Part shown: positions 26,857 to 34,655 of the stretch, piece after piece
How the letters are laid out: every line of letters begins with the position of its first letter
Numbering within the stretch: the first letter of the stretch is position 1
NCBI GenBank assembly: GCA_963662605.1
Contig: OY759785.1
Location: forward strand, 2,852,001 to 2,916,000
Length of the DNA: 64,000 nucleotides
Reading direction: 5' to 3'
Source: G963662605 sp963662605
GTDB lineage: Bacteria; Bacteroidota; Ignavibacteria; Ignavibacteriales; Ignavibacteriaceae
Position numbers and translations under genes: made by a program
The notes under the pieces: model-generated
The model's input: only the letters and a program-made list of their open reading frames with translations
Databases searched by the model: none
Told to the model about the DNA's origin: nothing

Positions 26857-27912
26857 ATGAGCGAACGCGATAATAAACTGAAAATTTTAGACGATACCAT
26901 TTCCAATATTGAAAAGAATCACGGAAAAGGTTCAATCATGAAACTCGGCGACGGAGTTGTTGCTCCGGTCGAATCTATACCTACCGGAGCTTTGTCTCTC
27001 GACTGGGCGCTCGGCATCGGCGGTATTCCGCGCGGTAGAATTATTGAAATTTACGGACCGGAATCAAGCGGCAAAACCACTCTCTGCTTGCACATTATTA
27101 GCGAAGCACAGAAAACAGGCGGACTTGCAGCATTCATTGATGCTGAGCATGCCCTTGATGTCAACTATGCTAAACGCCTCGGCGTTGATACGGCAAACCT
27201 CCTGCTCTCACAACCGGATTACGGCGAGCAGGCTCTTGAAATTACCGATACACTCGTACGCAGCAATGCACTCGATGTAATCGTTATTGACTCCGTTGCT
27301 GCCCTTGTCCCCCGCGCTGAAATCGAAGGCGAGATGGGCGACAGCCACATGGCTATGCAGGCACGTTTGATGTCACAGGCTTTGCGTAAACTGACCGCCG
27401 CTATTGCACGTTCCAAAACATCGGTCATCTTTACCAACCAGCTGCGCAGCAAAATCGGCGTTATGTTCGGGAATCCCGAAACAACTACTGGTGGTAACGC
27501 ATTGAAATTCTACGCTTCAGTCCGTTTGGACATCCGCAGAATTGCACAGATTAAAGAAGGTAATGATGTAATCGGTAACCGTACAAAAGTTAAAATCGTT
27601 AAAAGTAAGATCGCCCCTCCGTTCAAAGAAGTTGAATTCGATATTCTGTACAACGAAGGCATCAGCAAATCAGGCGATATGCTTGACCTCGCGACTTTAA
27701 ATAACATTGTTAAAAAAGCCGGTGCATGGTTTACCTATAAAGAAGACAGATACCAGGGACGCGAACAATTCAGACAGAAGCTTATGGAAAATCCCGAGCT
27801 TTATGCCGAACTGAGCAAAGAAGTAAAGGAAAAGCTCGGTATGGTAAAGGGAGTTGAAGCGGCAGAGGACGCGAAAGTTACTGCTCCGAAAGAAAAAAAG
27901 TCGGCTAAGTAA
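26857..27912 (+). CDS. recA: Recombinase RecA
   Basis: 351 aa. DNA strand exchange and SOS coprotease. Walker A GPESSGKT at residues 67-74; IDAEHALDVNYAKRLGVD; VIDSVAALVPRAEIEGEMGD; loop-2 region RSKIGVMFGNPETTTGGNAL. The C-terminal tail is mixed basic/acidic (EDAKVTAPKEKKSAK) instead of purely acidic. A good ribosome site (AAGGAG) precedes the ATG. recX follows 2 bp after the stop. I saw no SOS box in the short spacer before recA; transcription probably comes from upstream of cinA or within it. Confidence 0.99.
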   Translation: MSERDNKLKILDDTISNIEKNHGKGSIMKLGDGVVAPVESIPTGALSLDWALGIGGIPRGRIIEIYGPESSGKTTLCLHIISEAQKTGGLAAFIDAEHALDVNYAKRLGVDTANLLLSQPDYGEQALEITDTLVRSNALDVIVIDSVAALVPRAEIEGEMGDSHMAMQARLMSQALRKLTAAIARSKTSVIFTNQLRSKIGVMFGNPETTTGGNALKFYASVRLDIRRIAQIKEGNDVIGNRTKVKIVKSKIAPPFKEVEFDILYNEGISKSGDMLDLATLNNIVKKAGAWFTYKEDRYQGREQFRQKLMENPELYAELSKEVKEKLGMVKGVEAAEDAKVTAPKEKKSAK

Positions 27913-27914
27913 TC

Positions 27915-28568
27915 TTGTCACGCGTCATTATTTCAATCAGGAAAGCAGGTGACACGAAAGCGGTCATCCTGTTTGATCCTGATGAAAAATTAGTTCTTCC
28001 GATAGATGTGATATACAAATACGCGCTGCGGAGGAATGATGAAATTGAAGATGCCGTATATGAGGAATTAGTGCATGCCGGTCTGCAATTGCAGATACAG
28101 GATGCGGCATTACGGTATTTGGCTATGCGGGTGCATACCACACGGGAACTTGAACAAAAGCTCCAGAAGAAGAAATTCGATCATGCAGTTATCAAGGAAG
28201 TGCTTCATCGTCTGAAAGAACAAAAACTTTTGGATGATGAAGCATTTGCCCGTTTATACATAGTCCATGCTTTTTTTGATAAGAAACACGGCGCGAATAA
28301 AATCGTCACCGCCTTGCAAAAACGCGGAGTTGATTACCGTGTTACCAAAAAGTTGATTGAAGAAGTCACCACCCCTGAAGACAGGACCGCTCCCCTGCTC
28401 ACACTTGCTAAAAAGAAATTGACGCTGTTACAAAAGCGCAAATACGACGAAAGACAAATCAAACAAAAACTCATTGCATTCCTGCTCGGCCGCGGCTTCG
28501 AATACGACGCCATCAAAACCGCCCTCCGGGAAATCAACATATCAGCAAATTCCGAAGACGAAGAATAG
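27915..28568 (+). CDS. recX: Regulatory protein RecX
   Basis: 217 aa. Modulates RecA filament extension. Starts with TTG 2 bp after recA, reading SRVIISIRKAGDTKAV. Three-helix RecX repeats are visible: ALRYLAMRVHTTRELEQKL, IKEVLHRLKEQKLLDDEAFA, HGANKIVTALQKRGVDY, and IKQKLIAFLLGRGFEYDAIK. Position directly after recA supports the call. No terminator was found; the following 790 bp are repeats. Confidence 0.95.
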   Translation: MSRVIISIRKAGDTKAVILFDPDEKLVLPIDVIYKYALRRNDEIEDAVYEELVHAGLQLQIQDAALRYLAMRVHTTRELEQKLQKKKFDHAVIKEVLHRLKEQKLLDDEAFARLYIVHAFFDKKHGANKIVTALQKRGVDYRVTKKLIEEVTTPEDRTAPLLTLAKKKLTLLQKRKYDERQIKQKLIAFLLGRGFEYDAIKTALREINISANSEDEE

Positions 28569-28651
28569 CACACGGCCTGCCCGCCGCGGCGGGATGACAC
28601 GGACCTGCCCTACTGCTGACGCAGTCATGCGGGCGGGTGACACGGATTTCC

Positions 28652-28691
28652 ACAGATATTTATCCGTAGGGCGAGCTCTCCGAGTTGCCCA
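28652..28691 (+). repeat. R2 direct repeat, copy 1
   Basis: 40 bp reading ACAGATATTTATCCGTAGGG then CGAGCTCTCCGAGTTGCCCA. It matches 29181-29220 at all but two positions. Confidence 0.9.
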
Positions 28692-28701
28692 TTTCTCTTT
28701 C

Positions 28702-28837
28702 TGCACCTCAAAGGAATTACGTATAGAAAATGAGCGGAGTGAAGCGTGAAAAGAAAAGTTGTTTGAGCGAACGCAGTGAGCGAGTTCTTTTCTTTTAGCG
28801 GAACGAAGCGAATTTTTAGTAATTCCTTTGGAGTGCA
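28702..28837. repeat. Long near-palindrome (136 bp)
   Basis: Outer arms TGCACCTCAAAGGAATTAC (28702-28720) and GTAATTCCTTTGGAGTGCA (28819-28837) pair at 17 of 19 positions. The inner parts GAAAAGAAAAG and CTTTTCTTTTAG also pair. The centre has GAGCGAACGCAGTGAGCGAG, itself self-complementary in part. It could form a large cruciform or RNA hairpin. Confidence 0.8.
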
Positions 28838-28847
28838 TGTTCTTTTG

Positions 28848-28874
28848 GTACTTTTCTTGCGCCAAGAAAAGTAC
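28848..28874. repeat. Perfect 12-bp hairpin
   Basis: GTACTTTTCTTG (28848-28859) and CAAGAAAAGTAC (28863-28874) with a 3-nt loop. It directly follows the long palindrome and may be part of the same element. Confidence 0.85.
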
Positions 28875-29104
28875 ATGTGGTTCAGCCCCGTTCGGGGCTG
28901 GATTTATGAGAGGCGTCAATCCGTGGGTTGCCACCCACGGTTATCTCTGTGCTATCAGTTCGTGATACAGAATGGATGCCGCAGCGAGTCCGGCATGACA
29001 AGCTGTAGGCCGGGCTTGATACCCGCCTATCTCCGTAAAATAAAAGTAAAATGGGCGGGATGAAATCCCGCCTTACAATTCAATGCCACAACATAAGGAC
29101 ATAG

Positions 29105-29124
29105 ATTCCCGCATACGCGGGAAT
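29105..29124. repeat. ATTCCC-N8-GGGAAT palindrome
   Basis: ATTCCCGCATACGCGGGAAT followed by GACAA. The form ATTCCC(N8)GGGAAT is the same pattern as the neisserial dRS3 repeat, and similar units are widespread in unrelated genomes; no relation by descent is claimed. Confidence 0.7.
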
Positions 29125-29180
29125 GACAAAGAAGAATATTTATATCAATAACTCCAACGCCTGCCCGCCACGACGTAATG

Positions 29181-29220
29181 ACAGATATTTATCCGTAGGG
29201 CGAGCTCTCAGAGTCGCCCA
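29181..29220 (+). repeat. R2 direct repeat, copy 2
   Basis: Second copy of the 40-bp unit at 28652-28691, ending CGAGCTCTCAGAGTCGCCCA. The copies are about 530 bp apart in the same orientation. Confidence 0.9.
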
Positions 29221-29260
29221 CATAAGCTATCCCCAAAACCGGATGGTCGTAATTTCACAT

Positions 29261-29289
29261 GGTCGATTCAGAGAATCAACCTACAAATG
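29261..29289. repeat. Dispersed repeat R3, partial copy after recX
   Basis: GGTCGATTCAGAGAATCAAC then CTACAAATG. It matches 39537-39565 with several changes that weaken the stem (GGTCGATT versus GGGCGATT). Confidence 0.65.
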
Positions 29290-29362
29290 AAAGGCCGTTT
29301 GTGGTTATAAAAGTATATCCGTGGAAATCCGCCTCATCCGTGTCATCCGCGTGCTATTGCAG

Positions 29363-29803
29363 CTATGACAGGAGCATTTCTAAGGCGGATTTTTGTCCCA
29401 TGAGGTCTTTGAGTGTGGTTTTTTGAAGTACGTTGTCAACCGATTCCTGCACCATGTTCCATAACGAGCGAATGGAGCAATCAATTGAGTTTGTACATAT
29501 GCTGGTCTGACCGGAATAATCACTGCAGAAGGATGATTCAAACAACTTGCCGCCGAGCGCTTCAAGCACTTGACCGATAACAATATCTTCCGGCGCCATA
29601 TTCAGTTTGTAGCCGCCGCTTGCGCCACGGGAGCTGTCTATGAATCCCCGCATACGGAGTATCCTCAGGAATTTCGCGACGTTCGCCTGCGTCAATCCCT
29701 CAAGCTTACTTATCTCAGGAATGGTCAGGCCTTCGCCCGACCCTTCCTTCGCAATTCTTAGTAAGCAGCGTAATCCGTATTCTTCCTGTGTACTGAATTT
29801 CAT
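29363..29803 (-). CDS. Rrf2-family transcriptional regulator with three Cys (IscR/SufR-like)
   Basis: 146 aa. N-terminal winged helix (MKFSTQEEYGLRCLLRIA, LTIPEISKLEGLTQANVAKF, GFIDSSRGASGGYKL). The effector loop has Cys93, Cys103 and Cys109 (SFCSDYSGQTSICTNSIDC), suited to an Fe-S cluster as in IscR, though the spacing (C-x9-C-x5-C) is longer than in E. coli IscR. It ends the suf gene run, 2 bp after the bacilliredoxin, so it probably senses Fe-S status and regulates this locus (inference). Confidence 0.93.
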   Translation of the reverse strand: MKFSTQEEYGLRCLLRIAKEGSGEGLTIPEISKLEGLTQANVAKFLRILRMRGFIDSSRGASGGYKLNMAPEDIVIGQVLEALGGKLFESSFCSDYSGQTSICTNSIDCSIRSLWNMVQESVDNVLQKTTLKDLMGQKSALEMLLS

Positions 29804-29805
29804 TA

Positions 29806-30354
29806 CTAAATATTTCCGTTAAAAAGTGGAATCTTTGAACCGCAAGCTTTGGCTTGCTGAACTTTCACAAAGTCTTCCGGTTTAATTGACGGACCTTTTG
29901 CCGTGCAATGCGTATCGAAAATGTCTACCAATTTCGCCGCGATCTGCTGAGGTGTATATCCTTCAATCTCATATCGCGGAATGAATTCAACGACTTCTCC
30001 GTTTTTAAATAACGCTATGCTCGGAGAGGACGGTGGGAAATTCTTGATCAGTCCGCGTACACGGTCAACCGCATCCCTGTCCTGTCCCGCGAATACCGTT
30101 GTCAACACATCGGGAATCGTATCATTCTGCAATGCTAAAGATACACCGGGTCTGGCACCGCCTGCTGCGCATCCGCAAACGGAATTGACGACAACCAGAA
30201 CTGTTTTATCGTCTTTCACCAGCAATGCCTTATCAACATCTGCCGGAGTGCGTAATTCTTTTAATCCTACTGCAATCAGTTCATCACGCATCGGCTGAAC
30301 TGCATCTTCATCGTACATCGGGGGTCTGTTAAAACTAGCTTCAAACATATTCAT
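29806..30354 (-). CDS. BrxA/BrxB-type bacilliredoxin (DUF1094, YphP-like)
   Basis: 182 aa. Thioredoxin-fold protein that removes bacillithiol or similar low-molecular-weight thiols from proteins. VVVNSVCGCAAGGARPG holds the CGC active site (Cys60, Cys62), and VFAGQDRDAVDRVRG, FPPSSPSIALFKNG, FIPRYEIEGYTPQQI and IFDTHC match the YphP family end to end. It is about 35 residues longer than the usual ~145, with a C-terminal tail ending AKACGSKIPLFNGNI that adds another Cys (about residue 173). It lies between sufT and the Rrf2 gene, linking thiol redox to Fe-S assembly. It also implies bacillithiol use (inference). Confidence 0.93.
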   Translation of the reverse strand: MNMFEASFNRPPMYDEDAVQPMRDELIAVGLKELRTPADVDKALLVKDDKTVLVVVNSVCGCAAGGARPGVSLALQNDTIPDVLTTVFAGQDRDAVDRVRGLIKNFPPSSPSIALFKNGEVVEFIPRYEIEGYTPQQIAAKLVDIFDTHCTAKGPSIKPEDFVKVQQAKACGSKIPLFNGNI

Positions 30355-30397
30355 CTTTCCTTTATCTATTCATCATAACTATAAGCTAAACATCATA

Positions 30398-30463
30398 TTT
30401 GGACTAAAGTCCGAGAAGTTTGTGGCTTCCCTTGTCACGGCCTTAAAAGGCCGTGTTAATGAT
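30398..30463. repeat. Dispersed intergenic repeat R1, copy 2
   Basis: TTTGGACTAAAGTCCGA, 17-bp spacer, then TTGTCACGGCCTTAAAAGGC and CGTGTTAATGA. The second hairpin core differs from copy 1 (23410-23473) but keeps base pairing (CACGGCC/GGCCGTG). It sits in the 171-bp gap between sufT and the bacilliredoxin. A third hairpin, CTTCTCCCTCTGGGAGAAG (30486-30504), follows. Confidence 0.85.
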
Positions 30464-30525
30464 TCACAACATTGGCGTTTTCCCTCTTCTCCCTCTGGGA
30501 GAAGAGGTTAGGTGATGAGGGCTTT

Positions 30526-30858
30526 CTAATAAAAACCTAATTCAACTTTCGCTACGTCGCTCATCATGTCTTTATCCCACGGCGGATTCCATACCAATTC
30601 GACTTTCACCGAGGTAAGGCCGGGGACGTTTTTCAATTTCGTTTCTACTTCACCCGGTAAAATGCCCGCAACGGGACACATAGGGGAAGTCAATGTCATC
30701 AACACGACGAGGTTTTTCTCCGTGTCGAATCGAAGTTCATAGATCAGTCCCAACTCCCAGATATCAACCGGGATTTCAGGGTCGTAACACGTTTTCAGTG
30801 CCTGAATTGCTTTATCCTGCAATTCCTGAATTTCTTCTTGTAAAGTTTTTTCACTCAT
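30526..30858 (-). CDS. sufT: SufT-like DUF59/MIP18 Fe-S assembly protein
   Basis: 110 aa. DUF59 hallmark CYDPEIPVDIWELGLIYEL, then LMTLTSPMCPVAGILPGEVE with the conserved Cys, and ELVWNPPWDKDMMSDVAK. Proteins of this family help mature Fe-S targets under high demand. Its ATG overlaps the sufU stop by 4 bp, showing coupling inside the suf operon. Confidence 0.95.
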   Translation of the reverse strand: MSEKTLQEEIQELQDKAIQALKTCYDPEIPVDIWELGLIYELRFDTEKNLVVLMTLTSPMCPVAGILPGEVETKLKNVPGLTSVKVELVWNPPWDKDMMSDVAKVELGFY

Positions 30859-31313
30859 TCTGTTGTTACCGGAGCTTTTTCATCTTTAATTGCAGCTATA
30901 ACCGTGTGCCATGCGAGTGTTGCGCATTTTACACGGACGGGAAACTCACGAACGCCCTGAAAGACTGCGAGTTTTTCCAAATCTTCAAACTCATCATCCT
31001 CAGCAGCCTGACCGGTAACCATATCATGAAAGCGCTCGAATATCTGCTCGGCCTCTTTTATGGTCTTCCCTTTCAGCATTGCCGTCATCAATGATGTGGA
31101 AGATTTTGAAATTGCACAACCGCCGCCTTCAAATGAAATACCGGTAATGACATCACCGTCAAGATGCAGATACACATGCACATGATCGCCGCAGAGAGGG
31201 TTAAATCCTTCCGCGTCGTGATTGTGATCTTCCAGTTTGCCGAAGTTTTTCGGGTTGCGGTTATGATCGAGGATAACCTGTTGATACAGTTCTTTCAGTT
31301 CGGAGTTAATCAA
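30855..31313 (-). CDS. sufU: SufU sulfurtransferase/scaffold
   Basis: 152 aa. Zn-dependent sulfurtransferase that takes persulfide from SufS (the U-type partner seen in Gram-positives and others). Three Cys plus Asp: Cys41-Gly-Asp43 in NPLCGDHVHV, Cys66 in FEGGGCAISKSSTS, Cys130 in VRVKCATLAWHT. The 18-odd-residue insert between Cys66 and Cys130 relative to IscU marks SufU. It overlaps sufS and sufT by 4 bp each. Confidence 0.95.
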   Translation of the reverse strand: MINSELKELYQQVILDHNRNPKNFGKLEDHNHDAEGFNPLCGDHVHVYLHLDGDVITGISFEGGGCAISKSSTSLMTAMLKGKTIKEAEQIFERFHDMVTGQAAEDDEFEDLEKLAVFQGVREFPVRVKCATLAWHTVIAAIKDEKAPVTTE

Positions 31314-32542
31314 TTGAATACCTCAAAAATTTTCTTGATTGAAGTGACAAAATAATCAATTTCATCCTTCGTGTTGTACATTGCCAATGAAAGCCGTGCA
31401 GTTGCCGGAACTTTGAAATGCTGCATTACCGGATGTGCACAATGATGTCCTGTACGGACGGCGATACCTTCGAAATCAAGAATCGTCCCGATGTCGTGAG
31501 GATGCACATTCTCAAGAACAAAAGAAAACACGCCTATCCGCTCTTTGGCAGTACCGATCAAACGCAGCTTATCAATCTTCTGAAGCTGCGCAAGTGTATA
31601 GGCGCTTAACTCGCTTTCATACACGTGGATTGCATCCATACCGACACTGTTCATATAATCAAGCGCGGTGCCGAGAGCAATAACACCGGCGATGTTCGGC
31701 GTGCCGGCTTCAAATTTATACGGCAGTGAGTTGTACACAGTTTTTGCAAATGAAACTGAAGTGATCATGTCCCCGCCGCCCTGGTACGGAGGCATGACGT
31801 TCAGTAATTTTTCTTTGCCGTATAGAACGCCTGTCCCGGTAGGGCCATAAATCTTATGTCCCGAAAATACGAGAAAGTCACAGTCCAATTCTTTGACATC
31901 AATTTTCACATGCTGAATAGACTGCGCGACATCAACGAGTACCGGAATGCCGTGCTCGTGACTGATTTCAATTATCTGCTTAATCGGATTTACCGTACCG
32001 AGCGCGTTGGATACGTGCACGATTGAAACAAGTTTCGTCTTCGGACTGATAAGATGATCGAAGTCATCGAGACTGATCTCACCCGCATCGTTGATCGGGA
32101 TAACCTTTAATACGGCTCCGGTCTGCTCACACAGTATCTGCCAGGGCACGATATTGGAGTGATGTTCCATTTCCGAAACGATAATCTCATCACCCTCTTT
32201 AATGAATTTCCGTCCGAACGATGAAGCGATCAGGTTTATTCCCGCCGTTGTTCCGGGCGTAAAAATAATCTCTGAAAGACTATTGGCGTTAATGAACTTG
32301 CGGACTTTCTCGCGCACATCTTCATATTCCTTTGATGCAAGCTGACTGAGCGCGTGAACACCGCGGTGAACATTTGAGTTCATCAACCGGTAGTATGCAT
32401 CAGTCTTCTCAATAACGGATAATGGTTTATGCGTTGTCGCCGCATTATCAAAATAGACAAGATTCTTATCGTGGACTTTTACATCCAGCGTCGGGAAATC
32501 TTTTCTTATTTTGAGCACATCCAGAGTCTTTGTTTCAGTCAT
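31310..32542 (-). CDS. sufS: Cysteine desulfurase SufS (class II)
   Basis: I start at the ATG ending at 32542 (MTETKTLDVLKIRKDFPTL), 4 bp after the sufD stop. A longer frame reaching 32590 overlaps sufD and adds a Lys-rich stretch not typical of the family. About 410 aa. PLP enzyme: YFDNAATTHKPL, VSEMEHHSNIVPWQ, DFLVFSGHKIYGPTG with the PLP Lys, and VRTGHHCAHPVMQ with the catalytic Cys in the short class II loop. It supplies sulfur to SufU/SufBCD. Confidence 0.96.
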   Translation of the reverse strand: MTETKTLDVLKIRKDFPTLDVKVHDKNLVYFDNAATTHKPLSVIEKTDAYYRLMNSNVHRGVHALSQLASKEYEDVREKVRKFINANSLSEIIFTPGTTAGINLIASSFGRKFIKEGDEIIVSEMEHHSNIVPWQILCEQTGAVLKVIPINDAGEISLDDFDHLISPKTKLVSIVHVSNALGTVNPIKQIIEISHEHGIPVLVDVAQSIQHVKIDVKELDCDFLVFSGHKIYGPTGTGVLYGKEKLLNVMPPYQGGGDMITSVSFAKTVYNSLPYKFEAGTPNIAGVIALGTALDYMNSVGMDAIHVYESELSAYTLAQLQKIDKLRLIGTAKERIGVFSFVLENVHPHDIGTILDFEGIAVRTGHHCAHPVMQHFKVPATARLSLAMYNTKDEIDYFVTSIKKIFEVFN

Positions 32543-32546
32543 TGTT

Positions 32547-33857
32547 CTATACGTGTAATTTTTGTGCAATTTTTTCTTCAAGATATTCAACCACGTGTTT
32601 GTGTTGAATATTTTTAACTACGTCCTCTGCGAAAGCAGCGACCATGATACTCCGTGCAGCCTCCCTGCCTATTCCGCGCGAACGCAAATAAAACAAGGCT
32701 TCTTCGTCCAACTGTCCGACTGTTGCGCCGTGCGAACACTTCACATCATCGGCAAAAATTTCAAGCTGCGGTTTGGTATCAACGAGTGCATCCTCAGAAA
32801 GCAGAATGTTTTTATTCTGCTGGAATGCGTTTGTCTTCTGCGCATCCTTACGGACAAGAATCTTTCCGTTAAATACCGCTCGGGCATTTCCGGTCAGTAC
32901 GCCTTTATACAATTCATTGCTGTTGCACCGTGGTAATGCATGATCCATCATCGTGTGGTTATCAATCAACTGCCCCTCACCGCCGATATACAAGCCAAAC
33001 AGGTGACATTCGGCATCGGACTGAGCGAACGCGGCGTTTATAGTATTACGTGCAATGCTTCCGCCGAAATTCAAATTATAGGATGTATAATTGCTCGCTT
33101 TCTTAAGCTCAACGGCATTTGTAGAAATATGGAAACCGGAAGTGCCTTCGTTCTGAATTTTTACGTGACTGATAAACGCGTTTTCTTCAAGGACTATCTC
33201 TACAATCGCGTTTGTCAAATACGGTGCGGATGTGAGCGACTCATAGCTCTCGATAATTTCGCCCTTGGCAAAATCCCCGCCGACAACAAACACTCTTGGC
33301 TGTGCAAGAACATGTGTATCGGAGTCTATGATATTTAGGATATGTACCGGCTTTTCAGCGACTGTATTTTTCTTGAACAAAATAAATACGCCATCACGAA
33401 GCAGCCCGGTATTCATCGCGTTAAAAATATTCTGTCCGCTTGGTGCGAGTTTTCCCAGATATTTTTGTACATGTCCCGGATGCGCAGTTAAAGCCTCTTC
33501 AAGAGTCGAGATAACTACTCCCACTCCGGCATCAAGCTTCGATAACTGTTTTTGAAAAACTCCATTGACAAAAACAACCGTCGCAAAATCCGATTTATGA
33601 AATAGATACGGAGCAAGTTTGGCTTTGGTCAATCTTGATACCGGATCACCTATCGGGTTGAACTCAGTCCGGAGTATCGGTTCGATATTTGTGAAGCGCC
33701 AATCTTCTTCTTTTGTTGTCGGAAAATTCAACGCGGCATAGTCGCTCACCGCTGTTTTCCGTAGTTCCGTCAATGCGCTGCCGTTTGAGGATTTGATAAA
33801 TTCCTCAAGTCTCGCGCCGTAGTAATTTTTGATTTCGTTTGATTTACTCATTGCCAT
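32547..33857 (-). CDS. sufD: Fe-S assembly protein SufD
   Basis: 436 aa. SufD partners SufB on the SufC ATPase dimer, mainly in iron entry. The beta-helix core is recognisable: FHISTNAVELKKASNYTSYN, YIGGEGQLIDNHTMMDHALP, VFNGKILVRKDAQKTNAFQQ, KCSHGATVGQLDEEALFYL with the conserved His, and SRGIGREAARSIM. It starts 6 bp after sufC. A second Met (33851) is an equally possible start. Confidence 0.95.
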   Translation of the reverse strand: MAMSKSNEIKNYYGARLEEFIKSSNGSALTELRKTAVSDYAALNFPTTKEEDWRFTNIEPILRTEFNPIGDPVSRLTKAKLAPYLFHKSDFATVVFVNGVFQKQLSKLDAGVGVVISTLEEALTAHPGHVQKYLGKLAPSGQNIFNAMNTGLLRDGVFILFKKNTVAEKPVHILNIIDSDTHVLAQPRVFVVGGDFAKGEIIESYESLTSAPYLTNAIVEIVLEENAFISHVKIQNEGTSGFHISTNAVELKKASNYTSYNLNFGGSIARNTINAAFAQSDAECHLFGLYIGGEGQLIDNHTMMDHALPRCNSNELYKGVLTGNARAVFNGKILVRKDAQKTNAFQQNKNILLSEDALVDTKPQLEIFADDVKCSHGATVGQLDEEALFYLRSRGIGREAARSIMVAAFAEDVVKNIQHKHVVEYLEEKIAQKLHV

Positions 33858-33863
33858 ATCCGC

Positions 33864-34628
33864 TTACTGTCCGACAAATTCGGAAACGTGATCTTTCACC
33901 CAGTCATAACCTCTTTTTTCAAGCTCGTACGCGAGAGTCTTATCGCCGGATTTAATGATGCGCCCGTCAAACAGAACATGCACAAAATCAGGAACGATAT
34001 AATCAAGCAGACGTTGATAATGTGTTACAACGATGAAAGCATTATCAGGCTTGCGCAATTTGTTAACGCCGCCAGCCACGATGCGCAGAGCATCAATATC
34101 AAGTCCTGAATCGGTTTCATCCAGTATCGCGAGTTTCGGCTCAAGTACTGCCATCTGAAAAACTTCATTTCTCTTTTTCTCACCGCCGGAAAAACCTTCG
34201 TTAACAGAACGGCTCAATAAATCTTTGCTCATTTCAACATATGCCATGCGGCTCTTAACGTGATTGAGAAACTCCATCGCGTCCAGTAATTCCAGCCCTC
34301 GGTATTTACGGATTTCATTCAACGCGTTCTTCAAAAGATTAGTGTTTGAAACACCGGGAATCTCTACAGGATACTGAAAAGCGAGAAAAACACCTTCGCG
34401 CGCCCTGTCCTCTACCGGCATATCCAAAAGATTTTTACCGTTGAAAAGGACTTCGCCTTCGGTTACTTCATATTCTTCTCTTCCGGCAAGCACGTTTGAA
34501 AGTGTACTTTTACCGGATCCATTGGGACCCATGATAGCGTGAACTTCTCCGGCTTTGATCGAGAGATTAATTCCTTTCAGAATTTCTCTACCTTCTATCT
34601 TTGCATGTAAATTTTTAATTTCTAACAT
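33864..34628 (-). CDS. sufC: Fe-S assembly ATPase SufC
   Basis: 254 aa ABC-type ATPase without membrane domain that powers the SufBCD scaffold. Walker A GPNGSGKSTLSNVLAG, signature FSGGEKKRNEVFQ, Walker B LAILDETDSGLDIDALR, and switch His in IVVTHYQRLLDYI. Insert LAFQYPVEIPGVSN is SufC-typical. It sits 27 bp after sufB. Confidence 0.98.
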   Translation of the reverse strand: MLEIKNLHAKIEGREILKGINLSIKAGEVHAIMGPNGSGKSTLSNVLAGREEYEVTEGEVLFNGKNLLDMPVEDRAREGVFLAFQYPVEIPGVSNTNLLKNALNEIRKYRGLELLDAMEFLNHVKSRMAYVEMSKDLLSRSVNEGFSGGEKKRNEVFQMAVLEPKLAILDETDSGLDIDALRIVAGGVNKLRKPDNAFIVVTHYQRLLDYIVPDFVHVLFDGRIIKSGDKTLAYELEKRGYDWVKDHVSEFVGQ

Positions 34629-34655
34629 TTTTACTCCATTAAACTCTTTGATAAA

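Larger units (their letters stand above)
28569..29362. other. Repeat-dense gene-free 794 bp after recX
   Basis: No gene. It is an unusually dense set of hairpins and dispersed repeats: a direct repeat pair (28652-28691, 29181-29220), a 136-bp near-palindrome (28702-28837), a perfect 12-bp stem (28848-28874), CAGCCCCGTTCGGGGCTG (28883-28900), CCGTGGGTTGCCACCCACGG (28921-28940), GGCGGGA/TCCCGCC (29054-29072), ATTCCCGCATACGCGGGAAT (29105-29124) and an R3 copy (29261-29289). GTGTCATCCGCG-type units appear at both edges. Confidence 0.8.

Noticed and set aside
28474..29063. Several 80-130 codon frames after recX
   Set aside because: They span hairpins and direct repeats on both strands and have no conserved motifs.
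28569..29362. Possible CRISPR array
   Set aside because: Repeats are few, of different lengths and not evenly spaced; most are palindromes. No cas gene is present in the window.
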